DNA of 64,000 nt from Thermodesulfobacteriota bacterium (GCA_040754335.1 JBFMCV010000001.1:248001-312000), one strand, 5' to 3'; shown: positions 26,193 to 35,522, counted from the first letter of the stretch. Made by a program: numbers and translations. The notes: a model not told the origin generated them from the letters alone.

Positions 26193-27848
26193 TTACTCCT
26201 TTTGTTTGGGTTTTACGCTGACGACTCTGCCTCCGAAAATTTCTATTGCGTCCTTGAGCGCAGGGTCGTTCTGTATCTTCTTTTTATTTTCGTTCCTGTC
26301 GTTCTTACCGCTCCCGGTCCCGCCAGTCTGAGCGGGGCTGTCCTCCGCGATTTCGATCGAGAGGTCCCCGGAATAGAGCTCTTTCAGATAATTCATGAGC
26401 TCGTTCTGGGTTTCTTTTTTCCCGAAATGCAGGCTGTTGAGGGGGTCGCTGAACGTGATCCTGAAAGAGCCGCCCTCCACTGAAATGTCCTTCGCCTGCT
26501 CGAGTCTCGTGCCCATGAAGGCGTTCCTCGTTTTAATGTGCCTGAGCACCGCGCCGATGTCTTCTGCTTCGGGCTTCGTCTTGTTCTCCTGGGTCTGACC
26601 GCCTGTAGAATCCGGTGCAGCGGCCGTCGTCTCTTCCGGCTTGGATCGAGTGTGTCGATATTCTCCGCGGGGCTCGCCGACGCGCGTCCGCGGCTCTTCT
26701 CCGGATTTTAATGAACCCGAGAGGGTTTCGAGCCTCTTTATTATGATTTCTATCGGCACTGTCCTTTCGAGCGTAGACAGCTTTATCAGCATGAATTCGA
26801 GCGCCATCTGGGGGTAGAACGATCTGTGTATGCTTTCGGCCCCTTCGAGCGTGAGATTGAAAAGGGACTCCAGAGTCTCTACGCTCTCGCCGGAAGTGAT
26901 TCCCATGATCTCGTCCTTGTCTTCATCGGAGAGCTCGGTAACGACTCCCTTTCCGCAGGTCTTGAGGAGAAGGGCGTATCTCAATGTCCTCAAGAGGTCC
27001 TCGGCGAACCGCTTCGGATTTATTCCTTTTTCGACAGCCTTCCCGAGTGTTTCGATGCAGTCTTTGGGGTCCCTGCCGAGTATGCCCGCTACTGCGGCCT
27101 TCAGGAGAGTACTGTCTAGCACGCCCAGGATCCTCACCGCGTCGTCGTGGGCGATCTCGCTCCCGAAAGTCGCGAGAAGCTGGTCCATGAGACTGAGCGC
27201 GTCCCTCATGCTCCCGTCCGCTTCCCGGGCGACTATATAGAGCGTCTCCTCCGCGACATTTATATTCTCCTCCCCCGTTATCAAAGCGAGCTTCTCTTTT
27301 ATCTTTTCGACCGGCACCTTCCTGAAATCGTATCTCTGGCACCTGGAAAGTATAGTCACGGGTATCTTGTGCGCCTCGGTAGTCGCCAGTATGAACAGGA
27401 CGTGGGGCGGGGGCTCCTCTAGAGTCTTCAGCAGCGCGTTGAAAGCCGATTGCGACAGCATATGCGCTTCGTCTATTATGTAGATCTTGTATTTTCCGGA
27501 GGTCGGGAGGTATTTAACGTTCTCGATTATCTCCCGCACGTCGTTCACGCCCGTATGCGACGCGGCGTCGATTTCTATGACGTCTAAAGATTTCCCCTCG
27601 GCTATCTCCTTGCAGAATACGCATACGGAGCAGGGCTCGGGTGTCGGGCCGTTCATGCAGTTGAGCGCCTTCGCCAGTATCCTTGCGGTCGAGGTCTTGC
27701 CGACCCCCCTCGGCCCCGAGAATATGAAGGCGTGAGCTATCTTCCCCGTGGAGACCGCGTTCTTCAAGCTCAGGGTCACGAACTCCTGGCTTACAATATC
27801 CTCGAAGGTCTGAGGCCTCCATTTTCTCGCGAGCACTAGGTAGGACAT
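26193..27848 (-). CDS. dnaX: DNA polymerase III subunit gamma/tau
   Basis: 551 aa clamp-loader ATPase. Walker A GPRGVGKT (45-52), zinc cysteines C64, C73, C76 and C79 at the positions seen in E. coli, DEAHML Walker B, sensor 1 LATTEAHK and the arginine finger in SRCQRYDF. A variable Gln/Thr/Glu-rich linker precedes a C-terminal domain. No A_AAA_AAG slippery site in the correct phase is seen, so a short gamma form is not predicted. The ribosome binding site AAGGTGA lies in the 13 bases between the SRP RNA end and the ATG. Confidence 0.95.
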   Translation of the reverse strand: MSYLVLARKWRPQTFEDIVSQEFVTLSLKNAVSTGKIAHAFIFSGPRGVGKTSTARILAKALNCMNGPTPEPCSVCVFCKEIAEGKSLDVIEIDAASHTGVNDVREIIENVKYLPTSGKYKIYIIDEAHMLSQSAFNALLKTLEEPPPHVLFILATTEAHKIPVTILSRCQRYDFRKVPVEKIKEKLALITGEENINVAEETLYIVAREADGSMRDALSLMDQLLATFGSEIAHDDAVRILGVLDSTLLKAAVAGILGRDPKDCIETLGKAVEKGINPKRFAEDLLRTLRYALLLKTCGKGVVTELSDEDKDEIMGITSGESVETLESLFNLTLEGAESIHRSFYPQMALEFMLIKLSTLERTVPIEIIIKRLETLSGSLKSGEEPRTRVGEPRGEYRHTRSKPEETTAAAPDSTGGQTQENKTKPEAEDIGAVLRHIKTRNAFMGTRLEQAKDISVEGGSFRITFSDPLNSLHFGKKETQNELMNYLKELYSGDLSIEIAEDSPAQTGGTGSGKNDRNENKKKIQNDPALKDAIEIFGGRVVSVKPKQKE

Positions 27849-27861
27849 CCGTCACCTTAGA

Positions 27862-27969
27862 ACCAGCTAGTCAGGGTTTCCGCAACGCTCAGGAGGGTTT
27901 GTTACCGTTGCTCCCTTCCGGGCCTGGCGGGGTTCACAAGCTCCTGCCGTACGGGCCTGACTAACTGGT
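27862..27969 (-). ncRNA. ffs: Signal recognition particle RNA (4.5S type)
   Basis: On the minus strand the apical domain reads CCAGGCCCGGAAGGGAGCA, the highly conserved Ffh-binding loop with GGAAG tetraloop context. The ends pair (ACCAGTTAGTCAGG with CCTGACTAGCTGGT). At about 108 nt it is the short form without an Alu domain. It ends 13 bases before dnaX, a common bacterial location, and may be processed from a dnaX transcript. Confidence 0.93.
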
Positions 27970-28105
27970 AAATTTATCGAAACTAATATTCCCTGAAGAG
28001 CCTTAGCCTATATTATAGAATACCCGAATGTTAATAGCCATCGAATGAAATAATCGTTGCGCCGCATGCGGTCGCGGCGCTCCTTCGTCATATTCAAACA
28101 CATAC

Positions 28106-28197
28106 TGGCGGAGAGGGTGGGATTTGAACCCACGAGGGAGCGTTAACCCCCTACACACTTTCCAGGCGTGCACCTTCGGCCGCTCGGTCACCTCTCC
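28106..28197 (-). tRNA. tRNA-Ser(GGA)
   Basis: 92 nt including an encoded CCA. The acceptor stem GGAGAGG pairs with CCTCTCC, the discriminator is G, the anticodon loop CTGGAAA gives anticodon GGA (reads UCC and UCU), the variable arm is long as in serine tRNAs, and the T-loop is TTCAAAT. It lies upstream of the SRP RNA on the same strand. Confidence 0.95.
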
Positions 28198-28313
28198 GGT
28201 TGTATAATGGAATTCAGCAAGATTTTAACATCTTGGGAAATTTCTTCAAAAGTCGGAAGAATCGCGTTCTGTCGGCGGAAAACACTCCGCGGGACTACCC
28301 CCTGGGCGGATAA

Positions 28314-28517
28314 TTATTGGTTGTCCTGCTCTTCCGGATACTGCTGACCCTCGGAGTAAGATTCGTCGAACGATTCAGGCTCCGTCGGCGCGTCAAGCGC
28401 CTTACCGGGGTCATCGACCGTCCCGGGCTCTACGGTTGCGCATGCGGTCAGGACGGGCAGCGCGAGCAGGGCCGCGAGCCCGAAAGGTCTTATCATATCC
28501 GATAGCATCTTCTTCAT
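28314..28517 (-). CDS. Small lipoprotein, unknown function
   Basis: 67 aa with a clear lipoprotein signal ending in LTAC (Cys26). The mature part is short, acidic and rich in Pro, Glu and Gln, probably disordered. AAGGGGA lies just before the ATG. No homologous domain is recognised. Upstream of the tRNA-Ser on the same strand but with about 115 bp between, so probably separate. Confidence 0.65.
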   Translation of the reverse strand: MKKMLSDMIRPFGLAALLALPVLTACATVEPGTVDDPGKALDAPTEPESFDESYSEGQQYPEEQDNQ

Positions 28518-28653
28518 ATTGTTCCCCTTGTCTTCCTGATTATTGACGTCGAATAAGAGTAAATATATACCAAAATGAGCAGGAAGTGAGAGGTAATATA
28601 CGACACGTCGGGTAACGGGCGGAAGCCTGGGCGGCCGCCCGCCGCCTCATGAT

Positions 28654-29040
28654 TTATTTTGCCTTATACTGACACTTGCAGATATCCTGCCTTATGTAGG
28701 CGATAACGTTCCATATGTCCTGCTCGGAAAGCGTGCCCCCCCATGCGGCCATCATCGGCGAGAGGCCGACCGCCGCCCCGCCTTCGCTTATGACTTTATA
28801 GAGGTGCTCGTCCGAGAGTGTGGATACGTATGCGGCGTCGCTCAGGTTCCTCGGTTTGGGGTCGAGGGCCGCAGCCGCTACACCGTCACCCTTGCCCTCC
28901 GCCCCGTGACATGCGGCGCATGTAGTCTGGAACGTTTCCTTTCCCTTGGCCGCGTCCCCTTTTTCCGCCGCGGATACGGACGGCAGCGAAAACACTACGC
29001 CTGTCGCCAAAAAAAGCATCGTAAAAACAAGTCTTCTCAT
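28654..29040 (-). CDS. Cytochrome c, class I (monohaem)
   Basis: 128 aa with a signal peptide (cleavage near VSA/AEK). Haem site CAACH (41-45), GDG and PRNL segments, and the Met ligand in SPMMAAWG (96 or 97) mark a class I cytochrome c of cbb3-CcoP/cytochrome c6-like type. It ends with an extra CKC. It would carry electrons in the periplasm. Ribosome binding site GGGAGG. No oxidase partner is adjacent. Confidence 0.88.
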   Translation of the reverse strand: MRRLVFTMLFLATGVVFSLPSVSAAEKGDAAKGKETFQTTCAACHGAEGKGDGVAAAALDPKPRNLSDAAYVSTLSDEHLYKVISEGGAAVGLSPMMAAWGGTLSEQDIWNVIAYIRQDICKCQYKAK

Positions 29041-29181
29041 TTCAGAACCTCCCGAATTCTGTGGACGAGATTAACGACAATCTATTTTAACCGTAAAATT
29101 CGGTTTGTATAGATGGCGGTATTGCGCGTGGATTTGAGGAATGGGATAATGGTAATCTTAACACCGGATAAGGAGGTTTGA

Positions 29182-29934
29182 ATGGAATTCGTCCATCTGA
29201 CTGTAGACGACGGTATCGCCACGGTCGCTCTCGACAGGCCCAGGGTCAATGCTATAAACGAGCAGGTGGTCCTGGAATTGAGGAACGCTTTCAGGGAATT
29301 AGCCCTGGATGCGCGGGTAAAGGCCGTTATATTGACCGGGCGGGGGAGCTTCTTTTCGTTCGGGTTCGATATTCCCGCGTTCATGGATTACCCGAAGGAG
29401 TCATTCCGTAGATTTGTCATGAGCTTTTCCGAGCTTGTCCAGCGCATCTTCGTATTTCCGAAACCCGTGATAGCCGCGCTTAACGGTCACGCCGTGGCAG
29501 GCGGCTGCGTCCTTGCGATTGCGTGCGACAGGAGGGTCATGGCCGGAGGGAAGGCAAAGATTGCGCTCAACGAGCTCACGCTCGGAGCTTCGGTATTTAC
29601 GAGCATCGCGGAAATTCTGAAATACACGGTCGGACCTAGGACGGCGCAGCTCCTCCTCTATATGGGAAAAATGAATTCAGCGGAAGAAGCATTAGCGCTC
29701 GGCCTCGTCGACAAGGTTGTTTCTGCGGAGGATATGGATAGCGAGGCACTCGCCGCCGCGCATGAGCTTGCCGGGTGGGACGCGTTTGCGTTCGGGAGCA
29801 TCAAGAGGCTTCTCAGGAAAGAAACTCTCGAAAGGATTGAAAATCATGAAAAGGGTTCGGTCTCGGATTTCGTCGACATCTGGTATTCCGAAAAGACGCG
29901 GGAGAAGTTGAAACAGATCGAAATCCGCAATTAG
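29182..29934 (+). CDS. Enoyl-CoA hydratase/isomerase family protein
   Basis: 250 aa crotonase-fold protein after AAGGAGG. The oxyanion-hole segments are F-S-F-G-F-D and the HAVAGGCVLAIACD block. One catalytic-type glutamate is present in ALNELTLG, while the second position of classical hydratases is not obviously conserved, so isomerase or another crotonase reaction is possible. Cytoplasmic. Followed by the Nudix gene with a 38-bp gap. Confidence 0.8.
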   Translation: MEFVHLTVDDGIATVALDRPRVNAINEQVVLELRNAFRELALDARVKAVILTGRGSFFSFGFDIPAFMDYPKESFRRFVMSFSELVQRIFVFPKPVIAALNGHAVAGGCVLAIACDRRVMAGGKAKIALNELTLGASVFTSIAEILKYTVGPRTAQLLLYMGKMNSAEEALALGLVDKVVSAEDMDSEALAAAHELAGWDAFAFGSIKRLLRKETLERIENHEKGSVSDFVDIWYSEKTREKLKQIEIRN

Positions 29935-29972
29935 TATGCAGGCAAATAAATGATATCTATTCTCCGGAAGCC

Positions 29973-30515
29973 ATGATTAAAAAATGGAAGGTGATAAAAT
30001 CCGAGCCCCTCTCCTCGAACAGGGTGTTCTCAACGAGAAAGGACACGAGCGTGTCACCCATGACCGGGGAGGAGCACGAGTTTTTTGTGATCGAGGCCCC
30101 AGACTGGGTAAACGTTGTCGCGCTCACTGACACTGATGAAGTCCTGTTGATAAGGCAATACAGGCACGGTATCGAGTCTGAGACGATCGAGATACCGGGC
30201 GGCTGCGTCGATCCGGAGGAGACCCCTCTCGAAGCTGCCAAACGGGAGCTCCTCGAAGAGACGGGTTATGTATCGGACGACTGGTCCTGTATAGGGGAGG
30301 TCATCCCGAATCCGGCCATCCAGAATAACACCTGTTTTACCTTCCTCGCCAGGAGTCTCAGGAAGGAGAGAGAGCCCAGCTTCGATACGACCGAGTACAT
30401 TGTTACTTTCACATCCCCCGTAGAGGATATTCCGAGGCTCGTCCGGGAAAAGCGCATAACACATTCGCTAGTCGTTTCGGCGTTTTACTGGTTCTGTCTC
30501 GCTTCCGGTAAGTAG
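29973..30515 (+). CDS. Nudix hydrolase, ADP-ribose pyrophosphatase-like
   Basis: 180 aa. The Nudix box begins GGCVDPEETP and ends RELLEETGYV, with all metal-binding glutamates. Upstream residues IRQYRHGIESETIEIPGG are typical of the ADP-ribose/nucleotide-sugar branch. It hydrolyses nucleoside diphosphate derivatives; the substrate is inferred. Possibly co-transcribed with the enoyl-CoA hydratase-like gene. Confidence 0.82.
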   Translation: MIKKWKVIKSEPLSSNRVFSTRKDTSVSPMTGEEHEFFVIEAPDWVNVVALTDTDEVLLIRQYRHGIESETIEIPGGCVDPEETPLEAAKRELLEETGYVSDDWSCIGEVIPNPAIQNNTCFTFLARSLRKEREPSFDTTEYIVTFTSPVEDIPRLVREKRITHSLVVSAFYWFCLASGK

Positions 30516-30624
30516 TTTAAACGGACGCATTCGCTTTGCATACGACAATTTACTACACGAGCCAAAATCTATTAGTACATAGCAATATAGCCGTGAATCA
30601 ATATGCAAAGAGGTAGGCTGAAGA

Positions 30625-31626
30625 TTATGAGCCTTTGGACTGGATAACTTGTTTACTTTTCTTTGACCAGGTGTCTGTTTTGGAAATAAACCTCTCCCGC
30701 TGGAGCTCGACCGGGGCTTTACGCTCTGCGGCATCTCCTCGGCCGAGTAAATAGCCGAGCATCTCACCCCAAGCACCGGCCAAAAGCGCAAGCGATATAG
30801 GAACGAGAATCTTTGGCAGAAATTGGCCTTCACGGCCGGTCCGTCTGATATCGGCCAGGATTCGTCGAAGTCTAATAAGAGGTATTAGCGGCGCCGCACC
30901 AGCATATACTACACGTTTCCACCAGGGCCAGTTTCCTATCTTTGCGCGAGTCGCCGCAAAGCTTCGCTGGCCTAGGTAGTCCAAGGCCATATAGGTTTTG
31001 AGACTGGAGATGTTAGCATGCCAGGAGACGGCGTCTCCAGCTATAAACATTCGTTTTCCTCTCGCACGCAAGTCAAGAAAAAGAGCGGCTTCATCCTCTA
31101 GCATATCACCAAGCAGGTCGCCGTAGCTGAGTAGTAGTTCTCGTCTATAAGAAGAATGGTGTCCCGCCAGGAAATCGCTTTCCCCCGGCGCTACCGGAGC
31201 AACTACCGGGCCGAACTGTCCATAAAGGTGTGCCCAGCTCACCAGAGTATTGGGATTGGCGTTTTCCATTGCAAAGCCCACAGCATCGTATCCGCTTTCG
31301 TGGGCTGCAATTAATCTTTCAGCCCAACTCTCGTGAAGATATGAATGTTCTTCGGCGTATGTGACGTAAGGTGTTCTGGCGGCGCGTACTGCGGTTGCCA
31401 TCGCCTTACCACAGGTCCGTATATCTGGAAGAATAAGCCACTGCCAGGCGCCAAACCCTTCGAAAAGCTCGTCTTCTATGCCGTCACGATTGGGGGCTAC
31501 GACGATAAGCTCTATTGCCTCCCTGGAACTCTGCCGCCGTAGCTCCTCGATCACCATCCTGCATTCAGATGCCGATTCGTAGCCTATGGTGAATACCGAT
31601 AGCTTTAGTGAACCCATTTTATGCAT
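30625..31626 (-). CDS. Family 2 glycosyltransferase (paralogue of 60777-61760)
   Basis: 333 aa. GT-A fold start SVFTIGYESASECRMVIEELRRQ and LIVVAPNRDG. The metal-binding position that is usually DXD reads AEEH here. The C-terminal third has hydrophobic segments that probably attach it to the membrane. It shares the framework NANP, YG, GESDFLAGH, SY-R, LDLR-x-x-G and W-H-x-N-x-S with the GT2 at 60777, so both come from one subfamily. It stands apart from the main glycan cluster, next to a dead transposase, and may have moved. Confidence 0.75.
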   Translation of the reverse strand: MHKMGSLKLSVFTIGYESASECRMVIEELRRQSSREAIELIVVAPNRDGIEDELFEGFGAWQWLILPDIRTCGKAMATAVRAARTPYVTYAEEHSYLHESWAERLIAAHESGYDAVGFAMENANPNTLVSWAHLYGQFGPVVAPVAPGESDFLAGHHSSYRRELLLSYGDLLGDMLEDEAALFLDLRARGKRMFIAGDAVSWHANISSLKTYMALDYLGQRSFAATRAKIGNWPWWKRVVYAGAAPLIPLIRLRRILADIRRTGREGQFLPKILVPISLALLAGAWGEMLGYLLGRGDAAERKAPVELQRERFISKTDTWSKKSKQVIQSKGS

Positions 31627-31852
31627 AAACCTTTTTTGTTACTCCTATCTCAAAAATAACCTCTTGTCAAGACCAATTCTCTCTCCAAATGCCTATTGCC
31701 ATGGCAGGAAAGCGCTCTTTGCCTCTATCCATAGCCTACAATTCGAGTCCTTCCCCCTCCTTTCCCGTTACTAAGGCGAACCTCGCCATAGAAGGGATTT
31801 CTTCCTTTGTTTCTTCTGTCCTCTTTTTCTTTTTCCTTTTCCTCTCTCTTAT

Positions 31853-32538
31853 CTAACCCAAGCCAATCTCTCAAGCCTTCTATCTGCCAAAGAATACTCT
31901 TCCCTATATGCCCAATCCTCTTGAAGCTTCAATATAAGCCTCCTTCCACTGCTTACCAGCTTACCAGCTATCAAGAAAAATCTCTGGTTTCTCCGATAAA
32001 GCACAATAAGCGATGAAAACTTGGTCTCCCTGGTTTCTTTGAATCGTATCCCACTGATGTTCTTTGTTGGTGTCCATAAGTCGTTCTCACATGCGAATCT
32101 AAGTCTAAGGTAATCTTATGCTAACCCTCAAAGTCTCTTCTCGCTTTCATTAACAGGCAGTGGTTCACCCTAGCTATCCCCTTTGCTGTATCAACTCGGA
32201 ATCTCTTTAGAAACCTGCTGATTGTGCTCTGTACGGGATGGTCATCGAGCCCAGCTATTTTTTGAAATACTTTATCCAGCCTGAGCATTAGTGTGTCACT
32301 CTGTCTCTTCATATCAATGATTACAGCATAAAGTAGACACACTAACATCCCTCCTACTGTCTCTCTTCTCAATTGTGACAGCATTTTCAAGTTTTTCTTT
32401 AACTCCAAACCGTATAAGAAATTTCCTTAAATGGGGAATCTCGCCGAATTTTGTCAGATTTCTTCCTGTAAATTCAACTCTAATATCATCTCTATGTGGT
32501 AGCATTTTAGAGGAAGAAACAGTAAGCTTTTTTTTCAT
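31853..32538 (-). pseudogene. Degenerate IS1380-family transposase
   Basis: On the minus strand pieces of one transposase appear in different frames. The N terminus at 32538-32380 includes VEFTGRNLTKFGEIPHL. The next piece, about 32390-32121, includes SDTLMLRLDKVFQKIAGL and STISRFLKRF. Then DLDSH, TYGHQ, VGYDSKKPGRPSF and GETRD at about 32110-31990 carry the first catalytic Asp region. Last comes FFLIAGKLVSSGRRLILKL at about 31980-31920, the C-terminal block. At least three frame changes and a large internal deletion after the first Asp block rule out activity. No terminal repeats were found. Flanks 31627-31852 and 32539-32804 hold no gene. Confidence 0.75.
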
Positions 32539-32804
32539 TTTTTAGATGAGCTCCTCGTGCCCTGATTTTTCCTCTTTTACACCTTTAAGTCACAATAAAT
32601 TCAAGGAAAGGGAGGGTATATTACCAATCCTTCCTACCTTCTTCACGCATTATTTGGGTTTGAGTCTTCGCCACCCTTCGGTTTATTCTTAATAAAATGG
32701 TTTAAGTGTGTATTTCGGCGAGCTTTATACATTAATTTTTGGTGTTGAGTATTCGGCCGTGGAGGTGTATATTTATTTATAATGTGTAAACGAGGAGGCG
32801 GAAT

Positions 32805-33395
32805 ATGTCCCGCTCTGTATTTCTGACATTATACATTGCAGGAAGCTTTGTATTCTTGTCTTCCGGTCCTGCGTTCCCTCAATCAACAGCGCCTGCTCCT
32901 GCTCCGGCCCCCGCCGACTTTCCGTCCTACATCGTTGTCCCGAGCGAGGATCTGAACCCGTACGATCTATCCACTATGCAGAAGAGCACGGAGACGAATT
33001 ACAGGGACGGCACCGGGACGCTCGGCACGTCTGTCCAGCGTCAGAGCAATATTGAAGTGAACGAAGCGCTCCAGAAGAAGAAACAGGAGAGAATGAAGGC
33101 GGCTGAGGAGGCCAAGGCGAAGAGTCTTAAAGAAGCTGAGGGTGAAGAGGGTGAAGGCGTTTCGCCCGATGAAGGAGTCAGTTCCGCAGAGGCGCCCGAT
33201 CTGGGCGACGCCGCCGAGGGGCTTGAAACACCGGGCGTAAGGGGAGGGCTTTTCACCTGGACTGACGAACAGGGGGTCCTTCACGCGACGAACGACATCG
33301 GCCAGGTCCCGATCAAGTACCAGGTAGAAGCGCTCGAGAATTCTTCAAAGAGCATCGAGCTGAAAAAGGGCACCCCGGATAAGGGACGTCCCTAG
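32805..33395 (+). CDS. Exported protein with DUF4124-like C terminus
   Basis: 196 aa after GAGGAGGC. Signal peptide, then an Ala-Pro repeat, a charged helical middle (KKKQERMKAAEEAKAK) that may be a coiled coil, an acidic linker, and a C-terminal LFTWTDEQGVLHATND, the signature of DUF4124-like domains found in periplasmic envelope proteins. Function unknown. Its stop nearly touches that of the convergent lipoprotein at 33401. Confidence 0.7.
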   Translation: MSRSVFLTLYIAGSFVFLSSGPAFPQSTAPAPAPAPADFPSYIVVPSEDLNPYDLSTMQKSTETNYRDGTGTLGTSVQRQSNIEVNEALQKKKQERMKAAEEAKAKSLKEAEGEEGEGVSPDEGVSSAEAPDLGDAAEGLETPGVRGGLFTWTDEQGVLHATNDIGQVPIKYQVEALENSSKSIELKKGTPDKGRP

Positions 33396-33400
33396 GACCC

Positions 33401-33676
33401 TTATTTTTTAGTCTTGGCTTTATTCTCTTTCTCGGCAAGCTCCGTGACTTTTTCTTCAAGGTTTTCAAGCTTCGATGATAGCCTCTTTATCTGCCCTTCG
33501 AGTATATATAGCGAGTCGTTCGTGCTTTCGGTCCGCTTGAGCAGCATTACGCCCAGCCCGACCAGAGGGGCGACTATAAAGATGAGCTGAAAAAGGTATC
33601 CGGGCCCGTTCTCCGAGCAGCCGCTCAGGAGTAACCCGGTGTATATTATTGCGGATAACGTCAATGCGCGTCTCAT
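33401..33676 (-). CDS. Small coiled-coil lipoprotein or membrane protein
   Basis: 91 aa after AGGAGGAGG. The N terminus has LLSGC as a lipobox (Cys20). A second hydrophobic segment (LFQLIFIVAPLVGLGVMLL) follows, then a heptad-like coiled coil (LEGQIKRLSSKLENLEEKVTELAEKE) and a Lys-rich end. With the second segment it may instead be an integral inner-membrane protein. No family recognised. Confidence 0.65.
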   Translation of the reverse strand: MRRALTLSAIIYTGLLLSGCSENGPGYLFQLIFIVAPLVGLGVMLLKRTESTNDSLYILEGQIKRLSSKLENLEEKVTELAEKENKAKTKK

Positions 33677-33715
33677 TGTTCAATCCTCCTCCTGCTGATT
33701 TGGTTCACTCATATT

Positions 33716-34363
33716 TTACCTGAGTAATCGGCGCCCGGACCCCGGCAGCCCTGTGTTTTTGAACCTCATGTAATGAATTTCCCTCCCCTCGGCCCTGAAT
33801 TCCTTTTCGTATGTCGTTTCCGTGCGCCCTGGGATGTGGAGCATATAGCCCGGATCGGGGAATTCGGATTCAAACAGGTTTATACTCTTCATCGTGTCGA
33901 GTGTATTCTGCACGTATTCCCGGTGATCGCTCGCGATCTCGAGAAAGGCTCCCTTTTTCATAACCCTGGAAAGCTTCCTCAAGAACCTGCGGTTGATTAT
34001 CCTGTGCTTCTTGTGCCTGTCCTTGGGCCAGGGGTCGGGGAAATTGATATATGCTGTCGAGAAGGAGTTGGGGCTGAATAGCTCCCCTAGCGCAATATCC
34101 GCGTCCATGTGAATGAACCTGGCGTTCGCCGCCTTCTGGCGCCTCGCGCGCTTTACCGCCTTGTTGAACCTTCGCTTTTTTATCTCGATACCTACGTAAT
34201 TTTTATCCGGGCTCCCGAGAGCGTTCTCGATGAGGAAGTCGCCGTCCCCGAACCCGATCTCGAGCAGGCACTCGTTCCCGTTCCCGAATACCTCCTCCAT
34301 GTCGAGCGGCAGGATGCGGAGCGATATGTCGAGGGCCGGATTTATTATTTCCGAATTGTCCAT
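33716..34363 (-). CDS. trmB: tRNA (guanine-N7-)-methyltransferase
   Basis: 215 aa. The SAM-binding motif LLEIGFGDGDFL, the NFPDPWPKDRHKKHR block and the TYEKEF segment near the end are diagnostic of TrmB, which makes m7G46 in tRNA variable loops. Length is normal. It follows aroB on the same strand with a 42-bp gap and is the last gene of the apparent run from 38130 to 33716. Confidence 0.93.
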   Translation of the reverse strand: MDNSEIINPALDISLRILPLDMEEVFGNGNECLLEIGFGDGDFLIENALGSPDKNYVGIEIKKRRFNKAVKRARRQKAANARFIHMDADIALGELFSPNSFSTAYINFPDPWPKDRHKKHRIINRRFLRKLSRVMKKGAFLEIASDHREYVQNTLDTMKSINLFESEFPDPGYMLHIPGRTETTYEKEFRAEGREIHYMRFKNTGLPGSGRRLLR

Positions 34364-34405
34364 TTTTGCGGTCTTCCGGAATTTCTGGTTTGAAACGGGA
34401 CTAGG

Positions 34406-35500
34406 TTACGCAATGTCCCTGATGAGCGATTCTTCTATTTTAAGCCCGTAGCTCCCGTTAATATCGGCCATGCGTCCCATCGCCGCGGGCAGCACCATCT
34501 CGATCTTGCCGCCGCGTGATTTTTTGTCGAGCTTCATCGTATCTATAATATCCTCTATTTTCATGTGCCCGGGCATAGTCGTCGGAAGCCCCGCCTTGGT
34601 CAGGAGGCGCGTGAGCCTCCCGAGCTCTTCATCCTTCCAGAGCCCCATCCCGACGGCGAGATTTCCCTCGGCCGCCATGCCTATTGATATCGCCTCCCCG
34701 TGGGAAATCTTGTACTCCGACAGGTTCTCGACCGCGTGGCCTATCGTGTGTCCGAAGTTAAGTATCTTTCTCAGGTTCGATTCCCTCTCGTCCTTCTCGA
34801 CGACCTCTCCCTTTATCTCGCACCCCCTTTTGATTATGCTGGTGAGCGCACCCTTGTCGTATGAGAATATGCTGTCCATGTTCTTCTCGAGGAATGCGAA
34901 GAGGTCTTCGTCCTTGATAACGCCGTATTTAATAACCTCGGCGAGTCCTTCCCTTATCTCCTTCCCGTTAAGCGTGAGGAGCGTGTTAACGTCTATGTAT
35001 ACCCTCCACGGCTGATGGAATGCGCCTATGAGGTTTTTGCCGTGCGGGGTGTCGACTGCGGTCTTCCCGCCTATCGAGCTGTCGACGCACGCGACGAGCG
35101 TGGTCGGTACCTGTATGTATGGGAGACCCCGCGTGTATGTTGCCGCCACGTAGCCCGCCATATCGCCCACAACGCCTCCCCCGAGGGCTATGACGGCCGA
35201 GTCCCTGCCGAATTTATTCTCGAGCATACGGTCTTCTATCCAGGCTTTCGTCTCCCTGTTCTTGCTCTCCTCTCCCGCCGGGAACGCGATCAGCCGGGTA
35301 TCGAGACCCGAGCGTCCGAATTCGTCCAGGAGCGCGCTTCCGTAGAGTTTGCCGACGGTCGTGTCGGTGATAATCGCGTATTTATGAGCGAGCCCGGCTT
35401 CCTTTATCTCACCGGGGATACGCGTCAGCAAACCCTCGCCTATGAGGATATCGTATGATTTGTCCTCTCTCGTTTTAAGGTTTACCCGTATCTTCTCCAT
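34406..35500 (-). CDS. aroB: 3-dehydroquinate synthase
   Basis: 364 aa. NAD-binding ALGGGVVGDMAGYVAATYTRG-type glycine loop in the centre, IGGKTAVDTPHGKN substrate loop, and zinc ligands in the EVIKYG and LNFGHTIGHAVE blocks. It converts DAHP to 3-dehydroquinate in the shikimate pathway. Normal length. In the minus-strand run between the lipid-kinase homologue (22 bp) and trmB. Confidence 0.95.
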   Translation of the reverse strand: MEKIRVNLKTREDKSYDILIGEGLLTRIPGEIKEAGLAHKYAIITDTTVGKLYGSALLDEFGRSGLDTRLIAFPAGEESKNRETKAWIEDRMLENKFGRDSAVIALGGGVVGDMAGYVAATYTRGLPYIQVPTTLVACVDSSIGGKTAVDTPHGKNLIGAFHQPWRVYIDVNTLLTLNGKEIREGLAEVIKYGVIKDEDLFAFLEKNMDSIFSYDKGALTSIIKRGCEIKGEVVEKDERESNLRKILNFGHTIGHAVENLSEYKISHGEAISIGMAAEGNLAVGMGLWKDEELGRLTRLLTKAGLPTTMPGHMKIEDIIDTMKLDKKSRGGKIEMVLPAAMGRMADINGSYGLKIEESLIRDIA

Positions 35501-35522
35501 GTCGCCTGCCGTATTGATGAAA

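Noticed and set aside
26425-26440. A-rich run in dnaX as a programmed frameshift site
   Set aside because: The run GGGAAAAAAGAAA is read as GGG AAA AAA GAA, so the heptamer is in the wrong phase for the E. coli-type -1 slip, and it lies close to the C terminus, where gamma would not arise.
28003-28191. 62-codon minus-strand frame over tRNA-Ser
   Set aside because: It covers the tRNA gene and has no independent support.
32121-32408. 95-codon minus-strand frame as an independent gene
   Set aside because: Its sequence is the middle N-terminal piece of the broken transposase, continuous with the preceding frame, so it was merged into the pseudogene.
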